A stretch of 64,000 nt of DNA, taken from the NCBI GenBank assembly GCA_006176705.1, contig QRFJ01004875.1:62001-126000 (forward strand), given 5' to 3'. Of the stretch, positions 1 through 10,115 are shown in pieces; positions within the stretch are counted from its first letter, which is position 1; the number at the start of each line of letters is the position of its first letter. Under the pieces are notes generated by a model. The model saw nothing but the letters and a program-made list of their open reading frames with translations. It was not told the origin of the DNA and did not search any database. Both the position numbers and the translations under genes were made by a program. The DNA is from Cocos nucifera. Taxonomy: Eukaryota > Streptophyta > Magnoliopsida > Arecales > Arecaceae.

Positions 1-396
1 CAATGCATAGCCCTCACTGGCAGCGTACAAATGTACTAGCATGTTGACCCTATGATTGATTTTGATAATATAAAATATTGAACAATTATGATACTAATCA
101 TGTATTTCAAAGATGGATATAGGATTGCTTAGATGCTCCAAATGATAAATTTATCTATGAAAGAAATCCTCTCAAAGAAGCTAAGTCAAAGCAATTCAAA
201 GATGAATCTTTAAGTTTTTAACTTAGTGGAGGGGACCCTATAAGCATAGGGGCCAACCCTTGATCAACCATAGATAGAAAGTAGAAGAAATATGAAGTTC
301 AGGAAGTTCAAGAGTTGATCCCTAGGAGTGACAAGTGGACTCTGGTACATTAGAGTTCATTAGCAAGGACAACAAGTCGACTCCTACGAAGCAAGA
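1..396. other. Unassigned flank, no gene seen
   Basis: AT-rich sequence without a credible coding frame. The phrase around 47-110 (a run resembling the start of SIRE-type LTRs, which begin with a TGATTTTGAT-like motif) hints at an old copia LTR, but I cannot place either end. It ends where the TGTTGG terminus of the next LTR begins. The last five bases, CAAGA, would be the target duplication of that element if its other end survived. Confidence 0.3.
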
Positions 397-1748
397 TGTT
401 GGTGTAGAAAATTGTAGACACTGGAAAGCTAGAACTAGAGAAGAGAGGTTGCTGCCAGGACCTACAAAACAAGTCCAAATTGGAGTTGGGGTGGCTCCGT
501 CAGGATCCTCCAACGGTCAAGTTAGCTCTCTGATCAACAAAAATGGAGCACTTAGAGAATTTTAGCAGAGTTTTTGAGCTTAGAAAGAAACGTATCAGGA
601 GGATCCCTTATATAGGTAGAGTTAATAACAAACTAATGGTGATAGCCATAACTACCTGGTAGTGGGCCATTTGGAGCCATGTGAAGTTTGTTATAGATAG
701 TAGTGTTCTTTGTCATGACTTGCCAGTCTGTTGGAAATTAATAGTTGAAGTTTGGATGGAATTGTTATAGACAATGAAGAACTTTTCATCTCAGCAACTT
801 AGGAGAGGTTTGGACTTCTCCAAGATCATCTGCACGTTGACTGATATCTACTATATTGGAGGTTGAACTTGCATGGATGCCAAGGTCCTCCTCCTATTTA
901 AGCCTGCTCAATTGATGTTTAGGATGCAAGGTGGCTAACTTGTCACTAAAAGGAGTTTAGTGAATGACTGGAAGAAGTTTGTCTAGAGGACTTGAAGGAG
1001 TTCGAATGAAAGACTTAAAGGAGTCCAATTGGTTGCTGGAAGGAGTTTGTTAGGATCAAGAGTTGGCTGGTAGCTACAATAGATGGATACTACTAGAATA
1101 CTCCGATGAGTCTCAATTGTTCCTCTAGAGTTTGGCCACTTTCAAGATCATTTGCAAGTGAATAACTGTCCTGAGTTGAATGTTGATAAGGGTAGCAGAT
1201 TCATTGATTTAGGACTGTGGCAGGTTTTTAGGGGAGAAGTTTGGGTTTACACAGGCTTGCACACCCAAAGTTGTTGGCGTAGGAGTGCCAAGGTCTACCA
1301 CTTACAACAAGATATAGAAGTTCGTTTGAGGAGAAGCTCTAATGGTACATGACTCCTGATATGAAACTCGATTATGATGGCTAGATTTGCCTTGGTGGAG
1401 ACTTGGTTGAAAAGGAGTTCGGCTAGCTTCGAGGTTGGCTGGGCTAGATTACGCATGGATCAAACATAGCCAAATCCTTTGCTAACTACTTAGGCGACTG
1501 TCTTCACTATTCAAGTTCATCCAAGTGAGGTCCCAGATGCCCTTTGCATTTTGCAATTATCTGGAGGGTTTGACCATCAAAATTGAGGATTGTCTGACTT
1601 GCACGAGTTGGATGTCGACTATCCCAGAGTGAATTAGAGCCAAAACTCATGCTGGTCAAGGTTCGATCATGGTCGCCATAGTCAGACGGGGTCATCCCAA
1701 AGTCGAACATCTTGCTGAACTTTGGTAGGAGTGGATTTATCACCAACA
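397..1748 (-). repeat. T1 3' LTR, Tat family, reversed
   Basis: Starts TGTTGGTGTAG at 397 and ends CACCAACA at 1748, the reverse complement of a TGTTGG...CCAACA LTR. Bases 397-800 match T3 (13943-14340) and the 3' parts of the T2 LTRs in reverse, including the phrase for the TATA region (CTTATATAGG near 608; TATA on the minus strand). 950-1070 holds a few decayed copies of the 28-bp GGAGTTCG-type unit that is amplified in T3. The middle (1070-1700) differs from T2 and T3, so this is a diverged subfamily. Length 1352 bp against 930 and 887 for T2. Confidence 0.7.
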
Positions 1749-1765
1749 CTAGTCCCCCCACTCTC
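1749..1765 (-). promoter_or_regulatory. T1 polypurine tract
   Basis: On the minus strand this reads GAGAGTGGGGGGACTAG immediately before the LTR start, which is where a plus-strand primer (PPT) must lie. It fixes the orientation of T1 and its LTR border at 1748. Confidence 0.7.
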
Positions 1766-2225
1766 AAGTGCGGAGTTCGAAAGAAAGGAGTACAAACATG
1801 AGTGTCGAAGTTCTTTTTCACCTTCTTGCTTTCATAAGGTAGAGAATTTTGGCATTAGCTACGCTAATGCTGATGCTTCTTTGATACGAGATGATTCAAA
1901 AAGATAAGATTTTGAACTTCCCACTGAAAGGGCACTCGAGCTACAATGTCATTAAGGCCTCGCCAGCTGCAGGGTTCTGCCATGATAGGTGGGACACGTG
2001 TCCAATAGAGATCGGGCAAGAAGAACTTGCAATCATAACTACCTTAGGTCTCTCCTAGATATTTAAATCCTTTCTTCCCTTCTAGCACCTTATTCTATTC
2101 TTGAGTTTTCTTTATCTTCCTGGTCTCTACCTTCTTCCTGTTTGAGAACTTCGACTCTTTTCATGATTTCCTCCAGCCACAAATGCTTCTCGTTCCTTTC
2201 ACATCTCATCGATTATCTTCTTACT
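1766..2225 (+). promoter_or_regulatory. T1 upstream region and putative promoter of the antisense gene
   Basis: Non-coding. 1980-2110 matches, in order and spacing, the region upstream of the T2 antisense gene (minus strand, about 45460-45330): both hold a GTGGGACA phrase, then GCAATCATAACT, then a TATA-like ATTTAAAT/CTATTTAAGG about 30-35 bases later (2060-2068 here, 45368-45379 in T2), followed by a C/T-rich leader. This is the expected place for the promoter that transcribes the antisense ORF. The leader is cut at 2225 by copia A. Confidence 0.55.
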
Positions 2226-3241
2226 TGTTGAGAGAAGTGCCCCAAATTCTCCCATAATAAGCTCATAGTAAGGTCCAGGATGATGAATGGAGTCCAACAA
2301 GTCCAAGAATAGCCCAAACGAAGTCCAGATGAAGAAGATACGCATGAAAGAAGTTTGGAGTGGGATAGCCAACCTTGGGCCTGCCAGAGGGGGCCCACAA
2401 GCAGCGTCGGATGGCGACAGCACAACCCAAACTAGATACGTGTAGTGGCATTGGGCCTACCACACGTTGGGTCGGTCGAGCGCACTAGCATGCATGGGGG
2501 GTGTGCGTGGGCCGTGCGAAAGCAAGCCATACGGGCGCCCAGCCAACGCGGTGGTGCACGGTCCAAAATGGACCGCTGGCTCATGGGTGCCCACGTGGAC
2601 CCCCAATCCATTTCTAGGTCATTTCACATGGTCCACGACACTGTTCCATGGATTGATCATAATTCGATGGCTCTGGTTCGAGCCAGTTATGATCAAATGG
2701 CTGGGATTTGATATGGCTATAATAAGGCATCATGGAGCACCATTTTGCGTGATCCGATGGTTGGAAGAGCTTTTGATCATAATCTAATAATCCAAGATTG
2801 ATCCAAGCTAATCTAGCAATGCTGGTGCACAATCCGATGGCCCAAGAGGGAGTCGGTCATGATCAAATAGTCCAGGATCGATCTCGAGTGTGTTTAGGAC
2901 TAAATTTCCTATTGGAACACTATTTTTGAGTTTTTGGAGTCTATAACTCTGATTGACAAACTGTTTATTGCGTTGAAAAGATGGTGATATCTCGGAGGTA
3001 CTGAGAGACTTCTTGAGAGGTTTTAAAGAGATTTTATGAGAATTTAGGACTTCTTATTAAGAAACTCTTATACAAAGATTGAGTGGTAAGTTTCTCTTAT
3101 ATTGTTTGATTTTCTCTCTCATAGTAAAGCTTTGCATGCCCATGGAGGCGAGCTTTTGGGTTGATCTACATACTTGATTGTGTTCTTATTTTATTTTCTT
3201 CTTTTTTTCTACTGTAATATTCTAGTACTTGACCCTTAACA
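2226..3241 (+). repeat. Copia A 5' LTR
   Basis: Begins TGTTGAGAGAAG, ends CCCTTAACA; the partner LTR is 4818-5818. Inside are repeated GATCCGATGG / GATCATGATC phrases (2640-2900). Directly followed by AG and the primer binding site. The short frames in this LTR on either strand are chance openings. Confidence 0.85.
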
Positions 3242-3243
3242 AG

Positions 3244-3255
3244 TGGTATCAGAGT
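3244..3255 (+). promoter_or_regulatory. Copia A primer binding site (initiator Met tRNA)
   Basis: TGGTATCAGAGT matches the complement of the 3' end of plant initiator tRNA-Met, whose usual PBS is TGGTATCAGAGC, with one terminal mismatch. It starts two bases after the LTR, the usual copia spacing. Confidence 0.85.
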
Positions 3256-3326
3256 AGCTGATACCCCAATAGATTGGTATCAGATCTAGATAGTACCAAA
3301 ACATAGATTACAACAGTGGATAGAGA

Positions 3327-4120
3327 TTGAAAAATATAGAGAAGATAAGTGCAATCAAGGTGGAGATCAATAGGTTTGATGGAATGGATAATTTCTTCTT
3401 GTGGCAAGCAAGAGTAAAGGATGTCCTCATCCAACATGGGTTGATCGACACTCTCTTAAATGATGAGATGCCAGCTACCATAGAGGTGAAGGATTCGAAG
3501 CAGATCCAGATGCAGATGGTGAGCATGATTCGCTTGTTCCTAGCAGATGATGTCGTGATCCATGTGCTTAGCGAGACTTTTCCGATAGTGATGTAGTCGA
3601 AGCTCATGGAGTTGTACATAGCAAAGTTGCTCACCAACATGCTATTTCTTTGAAGGCAGTTCTACCAGCTATAGATGGATGAAGGCCAAAGCATGCGGGA
3701 GCATCTATCCAACTTTTAGAAGATTCTCACCAACCTCCTCAACGTTGGCAAAAAAGTTGAGGAGAAGACTAGGGCATTGGTCTTGCTAGCATCGCTCCCC
3801 CTTCATATGAGTCCTTGGTGACTGCTCTTCTAGTAAGAAAAATTACCATTAAGATGGACAAGATCACTACAGCGATACTCTAGAATGAGGTTCTCAGGAG
3901 GGAGAACCTAGCTTCAAGCTCAAATAGTGGCAGCTCAGCTTTGACGATTTTTGGAGGCATAGGAGGCAGTAGACAGAGCGGTAGAGGATCACAAGGAGGA
4001 TGATCTAGATCTAAGACGAGAGACCAAAGCAAGATCAGATGCTATAGGTGCGATGAGTTGAAGCAACGAGTCAAGGATTGCCCATAACTCAAGGATCGAA
4101 TGAGGGCTACTATGGTGGTG
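3327..4120 (+). pseudogene. Copia A gag (UBN2-type capsid plus zinc knuckle), broken
   Basis: Gag packages the RNA into the virus-like particle. The frame opens near the family start with a VEINRFDGMDNFFLWQ phrase typical of Tork-type copia gags, then a stop at 3594-3596; the capsid continues in frame fragments to about 3850. A nucleocapsid knuckle follows near 4026-4082 (RCYRCDELKQRVKDCP): the CX2C part and the final Cys remain, but the His position is changed. Several stops and shifts make it non-functional. Confidence 0.75.
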
Positions 4121-4189
4121 GCCAGTAGCGATATAGAAGATAGTGATGATATCCTTCTGGTTACTGATGAGGTATCTATTTCTTCCTCC

Positions 4190-4560
4190 AGTGAATTATG
4201 GATTCTGCTTGTTCTCATTATGTATGCTATAGAGAGGAGATGTTTGACTCTCTGAAGATCGATGAGGGCACTGTGTTCCTACCAAATGGATCGAGCTATG
4301 AGATCAAGGACAACGAGACGATCAGCATGAAGCTGCATGATAGAACAGTGAAGAAGTTGGATGAGGTCTGATACATACCTAGCTTTAAGAAAAATCTAAT
4401 CTCACTGAGCAGACTGGATTCGATCGGCTTCAGTTGAAAAGCTAATGGAGAAATACTGAAGGTCATGTGCGGCAGTAGAGTGGTGCTAAGAGTAAGAAAG
4501 TATGGAGGATATTACCTCATAATAAGAAGTCCAGTGCAAGGTGGAGCTCTAGATGGAGAT
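4190..4560 (+). pseudogene. Copia A protease remnant and start of the GAG-pre-integrase region
   Basis: After the knuckle a DSACSHYVC phrase (about 4203-4229) marks the aspartic protease active site, with DSA in place of the more usual DSG. The frame runs through NGSSYEIK and a YIPSFKKNLISLSRLDSIGF phrase (about 4373-4432), the region that precedes integrase in copia, with stops at 4368 and 4434. Coding similarity ends near 4560; the remaining 240 bases up to the PPT hold no integrase or polymerase sequence. Confidence 0.7.
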
Positions 4561-4803
4561 GGATCAGGCATGGGATGAGAGACTCGAGAGGATGACATGT
4601 GATGTCACAAGGTGAAGTTCCTATTACCGCAGGAGGCTACCCCAAGCAGGTCTCAAGTCAAGAGGATCATAGCAGTCAACAGAGATGGGATTGAATAGCC
4701 TGGTTTAACTCTCATGTTTGTCCATCCATAATAGTAGGCGTGCCCCAGGGAATGAGGCGAGATGGATCACAGAATCTTAGAGATAGGTAAGGTCGAATAT
4801 TGA

Positions 4804-4817
4804 GTTGAGGTGGAGAT
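4804..4817 (+). promoter_or_regulatory. Copia A polypurine tract
   Basis: GTTGAGGTGGAGAT immediately before the 3' LTR; purine-rich with the GGTGGAGA core common in copia elements. Confidence 0.75.
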
Positions 4818-5818
4818 TGTTGAGAAAAGTACCTCTAATTCTTCCATAACAAGCCCATAATGAGGTTCAGGATGATGAATGTAGTCCAATGAGCCCAAGA
4901 ATAGCCCAAATAGAGTCCAGACGAAGAAGACATGCACGGAAGAAATTTGGAGCGAAATAGCCAACCTCGGGCCCACTGAAGGGGGCCCATAAGCAGCACC
5001 AGACGATGGCGGCATAGCACAAACTGACCATGCATGACGACATTGTGCCAGCCCAGCACGAGTGTGCATGGGGGGCGTGCATGAGCCACACGGAAGCATG
5101 CCGCACGGGCACCCAGCCCACATGGTGGAGCATGGTCCATGATGGACTGCCGACTCATGGGTGCCTACATGGACCCCCAACCTATTTTCAAGTCATTTCA
5201 TGCAATCCATGGCACTATTCCATGGACCAATCATGATCCAACGACTATGGTTCGAGCCGATCATGATTAAATGGCTGGGATTTGATCTTGCTTTGATAAG
5301 GCATGATGGAGCACTGTTTTGCACGATCCGATGGCTGGAAGAGCTCCTGATCATGATCCAATGGTCTAAGATCAATCTGAGCTGATCTAGCAATGCTAGT
5401 GCATGATCCGATGGCCCAAGATGGAGCCGATCATGATCGAACGGTCCAGGATCGATCTCGAGTGTGTTTAGGACTGAATTTTCTATTGGAATACTATTTT
5501 TGAGTTTCTAGAGTCTATATAACTTCGATTGATGAACCATTTATTGTATTGAAAAGATGGCGATGTCTCAAAGGTGCTGAGAGGCTTCTTGAGAGATTTT
5601 AGAGAGCTTTTATGAAGGTTTGGGGCTTCTTATTGAGACACTCTTATATAAGGGTTGAGTAGTAAGTTTCTCTTGTATTGTTTGATTTTCTCTCTCATAG
5701 TGAAGCTTTGCATGCCCCATGGAGGTGAGCCTTTGGGCTAATCCATGTACTTAATTGTATTCTTATTTTATTTTCTTTTTTCTTTCTATCATAATATCTC
5801 GGTATTAGATTCTTAACA
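4818..5818 (+). repeat. Copia A 3' LTR
   Basis: TGTTGAGAAAAG to TTCTTAACA, collinear with 2226-3241 along its length. Followed not by host DNA but by another PBS-like sequence. Confidence 0.85.
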
Positions 5819-5848
5819 AATGGTATCAGAGTAGCTGATCTCCCAATA
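5819..5848 (+). other. PBS and first internal bases repeated after the 3' LTR of copia A
   Basis: AATGGTATCAGAGTAGCTGA and the next bases match positions 3242-3271 of the interior with a few differences. This is interior sequence, not initiator tRNA sequence, because the match to the element continues beyond the tRNA-complementary part. The match stops at 5848 and T1 sequence resumes. It may be the stub of an LTR-interior-LTR-interior tandem or a 3'-extended integration. Confidence 0.65.
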
Positions 5849-6039
5849 TTACCATCTTGAGCTGCTCTAGGTTAGTGCCTAAACTTTCTCTCGATTATTT
5901 TGTTACTTTTCAAACTCTGACCCTTTAGTTTTTTTGAGAGGCTTTGCCTCCCTATTTTTTTTTATTTTTGAAGTCTTTTTTCCAAGTTTTAGTTTGATCC
6001 TTAAGTCTTCCGTAGGTCCTGGTCAATCGGTTTCGGGAA

Positions 6040-8460
6040 AAAGCACCTCATCCCCCTTTTATCCCTAGCACCATTCCTTATTTACTTCATCCCAAGGACC
6101 TTTCTTTTACAAGGATTCAGTATGGGATACCCTCAGAGTATGAACTAGAACTTCTTGAACCATGCAGTCGAGCTTGCTCTCCTCTCTCGGGTCATTTTTT
6201 GCCTGTACACTAAGGCTCTCTATGCTAGACTTTGACTTTTGATCCCATCTTTTATTGTTTTCTCTTTAGATTCTTGAATATCTCCTTCACCTTCATGGTG
6301 TCGAACTCATTTAGGTTCATCATAGGATTTCTATCTCTATGCATCATGGCTGAGATCTGACCTATGATTTCTTTATTTTAGAACTATATCACTTTCAAAT
6401 GCCACCCTACCACTAAAGACTGATGGTACATATCTCTCCAATTCAGCAAGAAGGGATTGCTAAAGGGCGCCCCCACCTTGATTCATAATTGAAAGGAGAG
6501 ATTCTTCTTCATCTCATGCCTCCTCCTAGAACTAGGATTGCCTTCTTAGGGGAATTTGAAAGATTCAGTCCATCGAGCCTCTAGGCTAGAAAGGGAGCAT
6601 CAAGACTCGGCTAATAAGCTTAGAGACTATCGAGCTCCCCTCATATCTAGTTTGCTAGATGATCAAACCTTGTTTAACTTTGGGCTTAGTCTTCTTAATC
6701 TGGTAGGTAGATTTTCATATCTCTATGACTTCACCTTGTGCTCTCTTTTGACCTCAATCTTTATCATTGCAGAGATGACCTCGAAAGAGCGAAACCACCT
6801 AACCTAGGACATCAAGACCCTCAAAAAGAAGGAAAGTCATGGAGAAGAACCATCAAAAAGGGCCAAGGTTGGGAAAGCTAGTTTGGCCATGCTAACCCAA
6901 ATGGTGCCCCAAATCGTGCCCACTCTAGAAGCCATCATGGCTATGCTAAGCCCGACCTTTTCCAATGACACCAACACCCTCGTGCTCCTCGAGTAGGGGA
7001 GAGCAGCTAAAAATAGAAAAAAGGCTGCCACTAGGAAGGTCAAGAGGAATGCTGGAAGGTTTGATGGTGACAGCTCTAGCCAGGAGCAGGGTTCCTTGGA
7101 TGATTGAAAAGTCATCCAAACTTTGATAGATAGGAGCATCCTTCCCCATACCGCAGAGAAGATGATCCAAAAAGATGACATGGAATGATTCAAAGAATCT
7201 TTCACAGCCTTCCTTAAGGTAACCAATCTTTTCTGAGTCTTGGTTGAGTGTCGGTGTACTCCGAAGCTGTAACTCTCATTTTATTATTTACAGTTGGGAC
7301 ATTATTTATATGCCCACTTGGAGGCAGCAAACCTCCACAAGGCCAAGGCTTTGAGGACTATCCAAGAAGCCCAGGCAGAGATCAAGAAGGTCCAGGTCGA
7401 GATTGAAGGTCTGAGAGAAGCTTCAAGGTCTCATTCCATCAAGGTCGAGCACCTTCAAGGAGTGCTACAGAGGGAAGAGCAAGTGTCGGCGGTGCTGAAG
7501 ATTGCCTTGGCACTGGAGGAAGATAAATAGAGAAAGGCCGAGGAGGAAGTTGACGTAGAGAAGGAGTGAGCTATCGAAGTCTTCAAGTCCTCTAAAGCAA
7601 TGGAGGATATCAAAATTGCCTTTGCTTAAAGGACTTTTCTCGAAGGATTCGATGTCTATATGAAGAGGGTCTCTAAGAGGTTTCCTGACATGGACCTCGA
7701 CTTTTTGATTGAGGAGCCTGGCGATGAGGCAGAACCTTCTCATGCTGGTGCTATTTCTCCAATTATCGGATCTGATGTCGAAACCTCTAATCCTACCATG
7801 GTGATTCTAGAGCTTGTTCCTGAATTGAAAGCCATCGAGGATGCACCAACCTCGTCTACTATCCCTTCTCCCGAGGTTGCAAATCTTTGATAGTTGTATT
7901 TTTCTTTTTCCTTCATGTACTCAAAATATTTTGAGCAATGAAAATAAGTTTTCCTTTATGTTTGATGTTGCGACTTGTCTATTATCTAGAATTCCCCTAA
8001 CGAATGTAGTCATGACTCGTTGCCACCCACCAAGGCTGCACCGTTGCCCCAAGGTCTCCCTCTGAAATTTATCATTAGAGACTTGTAGAAGGAGGTTCAC
8101 TAGACTAAAGAAAAGTTGAAGAAGGTAAGGGGCGAACTTCGAAAATTGAAGAAGAATTATTTGGAAGCCACGATTGAGATCACCGACCTTCCGTAAGTTC
8201 ATAAAAGGACTCTATGGACTACATCACAAATAAGCATCTCCTAATCGAAGAGTTGGAATGGCTGAAGAAGTCTGGTAGCAAGAAAGTCTGGGCTTTGTCT
8301 GCCCAAGTCAGTTCCCTCGAGGCTGAACTTTGAAACTTAAAAGAGAAAATCAGGCAATTGGAAAGTGGCTTGGCCTAGGGCCAAAATCAGACAAAGCTCG
8401 ATTAGGATTGGTCAAAGAAGTTTTCCGACCTCTAGGCATAGCTGAGCGATGTTGAGTAGT
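6040..8460 (+). pseudogene. T1 antisense gene: gypsy-type putative transposase domain plus coiled coil, with introns, broken
   Basis: Homologous in order to the T2 antisense gene. Exon 1 (to 7218) opens with a FTRIQYGIPSEYELELLEPC phrase near 6110-6170, matching IQYGIPPEYDLEL in T2, and continues as the domain usually called putative gypsy-type transposon in plant annotations. Intron 1 is 7219-7293 (AAG|GTAACC...TTTACAG|TTGGGA, 75 bp). Exon 2 (7294-7890) is a charged coiled coil and then an RFPDMDLDFLIEE segment, ending in a stop at 7888-7890 as in T2. An acceptor-like CGAATGTAG at 8001-8009 precedes a further coiled-coil block (8030-8460), again matching T2. Many stops make it a pseudogene. 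The protein's role is unknown. Confidence 0.65.
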
Positions 8461-8653
8461 TATACAATTCTCAACAAGCCAGTTGGTGTGAGGAGATAGA
8501 GACAATATAAGAAAAATATTATTTAACAACAAAAATTTTGCAACGAACAAAATTTATTTCTAATCAGTTATTAATTAGCAATGAATTAACAACGAAATGC
8601 TCAATTCCATTGCTAATCTCAAAAAAATAAATTTGCAATAGATTTACAATGGA
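8461..8653. other. AT-rich fragment with repeated GCAACGAA-like motifs
   Basis: Repeated short motifs in both orientations: TTGCAACGAAC (about 8528), TTAGCAATGAAT, AACAACGAAATG, CCATTGCTAA and TTGCAATAG before the S LTR at 8654. Dense inverted short motifs of this kind resemble subterminal repeats of plant DNA transposons such as CACTA elements. No terminal inverted repeat or transposase can be shown, so this is only a suggestion. Confidence 0.3.
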
Positions 8654-10058
8654 TGTTGATCTAAAGACTAATTTTGATGATGACAAAGAGTTTTGAGTAT
8701 AATTTGTTATGTTACTAATATTATTTTTAAGGATGTGTAGTTTAAATTTCAAGTACTCATAATGCTCTAAGTAAATTTCATCAATTAAATTGAGTACCAC
8801 CAATCAAGAGGTCATTGAAGAAAAATTAGACTTGACACATCTTAAAAAGTATGGTTAATGAGAGTTAAATTAAGTTTAGAAAGCAAGTCTAGCCTACAAA
8901 TGAATTCGAAAAAGAAAAGCTGCTAAAAATCTCATAGCATACTTGGCACGAAACTTAGCCGACTAAGCTCGACTCAATCTCAGAGAATAAAGAAGCTAGA
9001 AAGCACAGAAAGATTAGAATTTAGGACCTAGGGGACTTAGTCGACTAAGTCAAAAAGTTAGTCGACTCAGTCTCAAAAAATAGTAGTAGAAAATCAGATT
9101 GAGCAGACTAAGATTTAGTTGACTCAGAGAACTTAGTCGATTAAGTTTATTGTAATGGCTAGTTTTTTCAGAACTATATTTTTTCAGCTCCAACTTTTTT
9201 TTCAATGGCTATTTTCTTATTTCTAATAGCTAAATCACTTCTGAAGACCTCCAAAATGAATTAAAATAGTGAAAAATCTTAAGAATATATGAGAAAATAT
9301 TTTAAGCATTAAAAAAAAGTTTTTTTGAAAGTTTCATTGAGTATTCATTGAAGAAAGCCAAAGAAGTGAGCTGAAAAGAGAAGAGGAGTTGATTTCAAAG
9401 TTAACCTTTATTCTTCCACTATAAATCATCCTCAAGCAAGTGAGAGCAAGAGTGAATTGAAGTGAGAAAGCAATCAAGTCAAGAATCAACAAGCCTCATC
9501 ATCACTCAAGCATTCAAGAAGAAGTCAAACATTCAACTATCATCATTTAGACTTTTTCTGATTCTTCAAAGAGATTTTACTTTTTTAAACTTAATCTTTA
9601 TATTTTTATATTTTATTTTAAATTTCTTGCGGTGAGAAACTTGGGTTGGTCCAAGCCTAGAGTTAGACATTTTAGTGGTTTGATTGGTGAGCCAAGGTTA
9701 AAATCAATCGGGATTGATTGTTAGCCCAAAGAAAAATAATCTTGTATGCTTTTGGTTGGTGATCCGAGAAAAATCAACTAGGTTGATTGTGAGCCCAAAA
9801 AACAATCATTGTAAAGGTTGTAGTTGGTGAGCCTAGGTCAAAATCAACTGGATTGGATTATGATCCAAGAAAAATAATCGAACTATAATCAATTAATTAA
9901 TTATAGTTAAATTCGTAAGTGGGTTACTTAGAAAGTGGACATAGGTGCTGAGTTTGGTGCCAAATCACTATAAAACCTTGGTGTTTGTATTTGTATAGTT
10001 TTATTTTTATTGTTCTTTATCTATACTTGTGTTTTACTTTATTTCACCAAGCACATAG
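8654..10058 (+). repeat. S 5' LTR (right border uncertain)
   Basis: Starts TGTTGATC; 8654-8790 aligns with 13856-13942 plus 15205-15255. A TATA box (TATAAAA, 9969-9975) follows a GGTGCTGAGTTTGGTGCC phrase of the kind seen in SIRE-type LTRs. 9025-9150 carries several copies of the near-palindrome TTAGTCGACTAAG. The end is set only approximately, since the 3' LTR is cut early and the PBS is lost next to fragment J. Between 10046 and 10115 the phrase CCAAGCACATAGCATTAAA occurs twice. Confidence 0.6.
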
Positions 10059-10115
10059 CATTAAAATTTAGTATATTCATAGTTTAAATTTTTAAATATC
10101 CAAGCACATAGCATT

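Larger units (their letters stand above)
2226..5848 (+). mobile_element. Copia A: internally deleted Ty1/copia element, with PBS repeated after its 3' LTR
   Basis: Two LTRs of about 1 kb (2226-3241 and 4818-5818), both TGTTGAG...CTTAACA, flank a 1576-bp interior holding gag and a protease remnant but no integrase, reverse transcriptase or RNase H. A full copia interior is about 4-5 kb, so some 3 kb is missing and the element is non-autonomous. Sampled LTR stretches differ by roughly 18%, mostly transitions, so the insertion is old. Flanks are the upstream region of the T1 antisense gene on both sides. A candidate target duplication is TTACT (2221-2225) versus TTACC (5849-5853), which places 30 extra bases (5819-5848) inside the element. 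Confidence 0.8.
397..8460 (-). mobile_element. T1: 3' half of a Tat-lineage Ty3/gypsy element, interrupted by copia A
   Basis: Read on the minus strand this is the 3' part of a Tat-type gypsy element: antisense gene (plus strand, 6040-8460), its upstream region, a polypurine tract and the 3' LTR (397-1748). The same order is seen in the better preserved T2 (32545-46572). The gag-pol half is absent: the sequence turns into unrelated AT-rich DNA and the SIRE-like element S after 8460. Copia A splits it at 2226-5848. Assignment rests on LTR termini TGTTGG/CCAACA, on homology of the antisense gene to T2, and on the shared intron borders. Confidence 0.75.

Noticed and set aside
2199..2832. Overlapping frames on both strands in the copia A LTR (also 4767-5393)
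   Set aside because: LTR sequence; the frames differ between the two LTRs and overlap each other in several phases.
3244..3255. tRNA gene
   Set aside because: The tRNA-complementary stretches here and at 15810, 36504 and 59034 are only PBS-length and sit at LTR borders; no tRNA cloverleaf is present.
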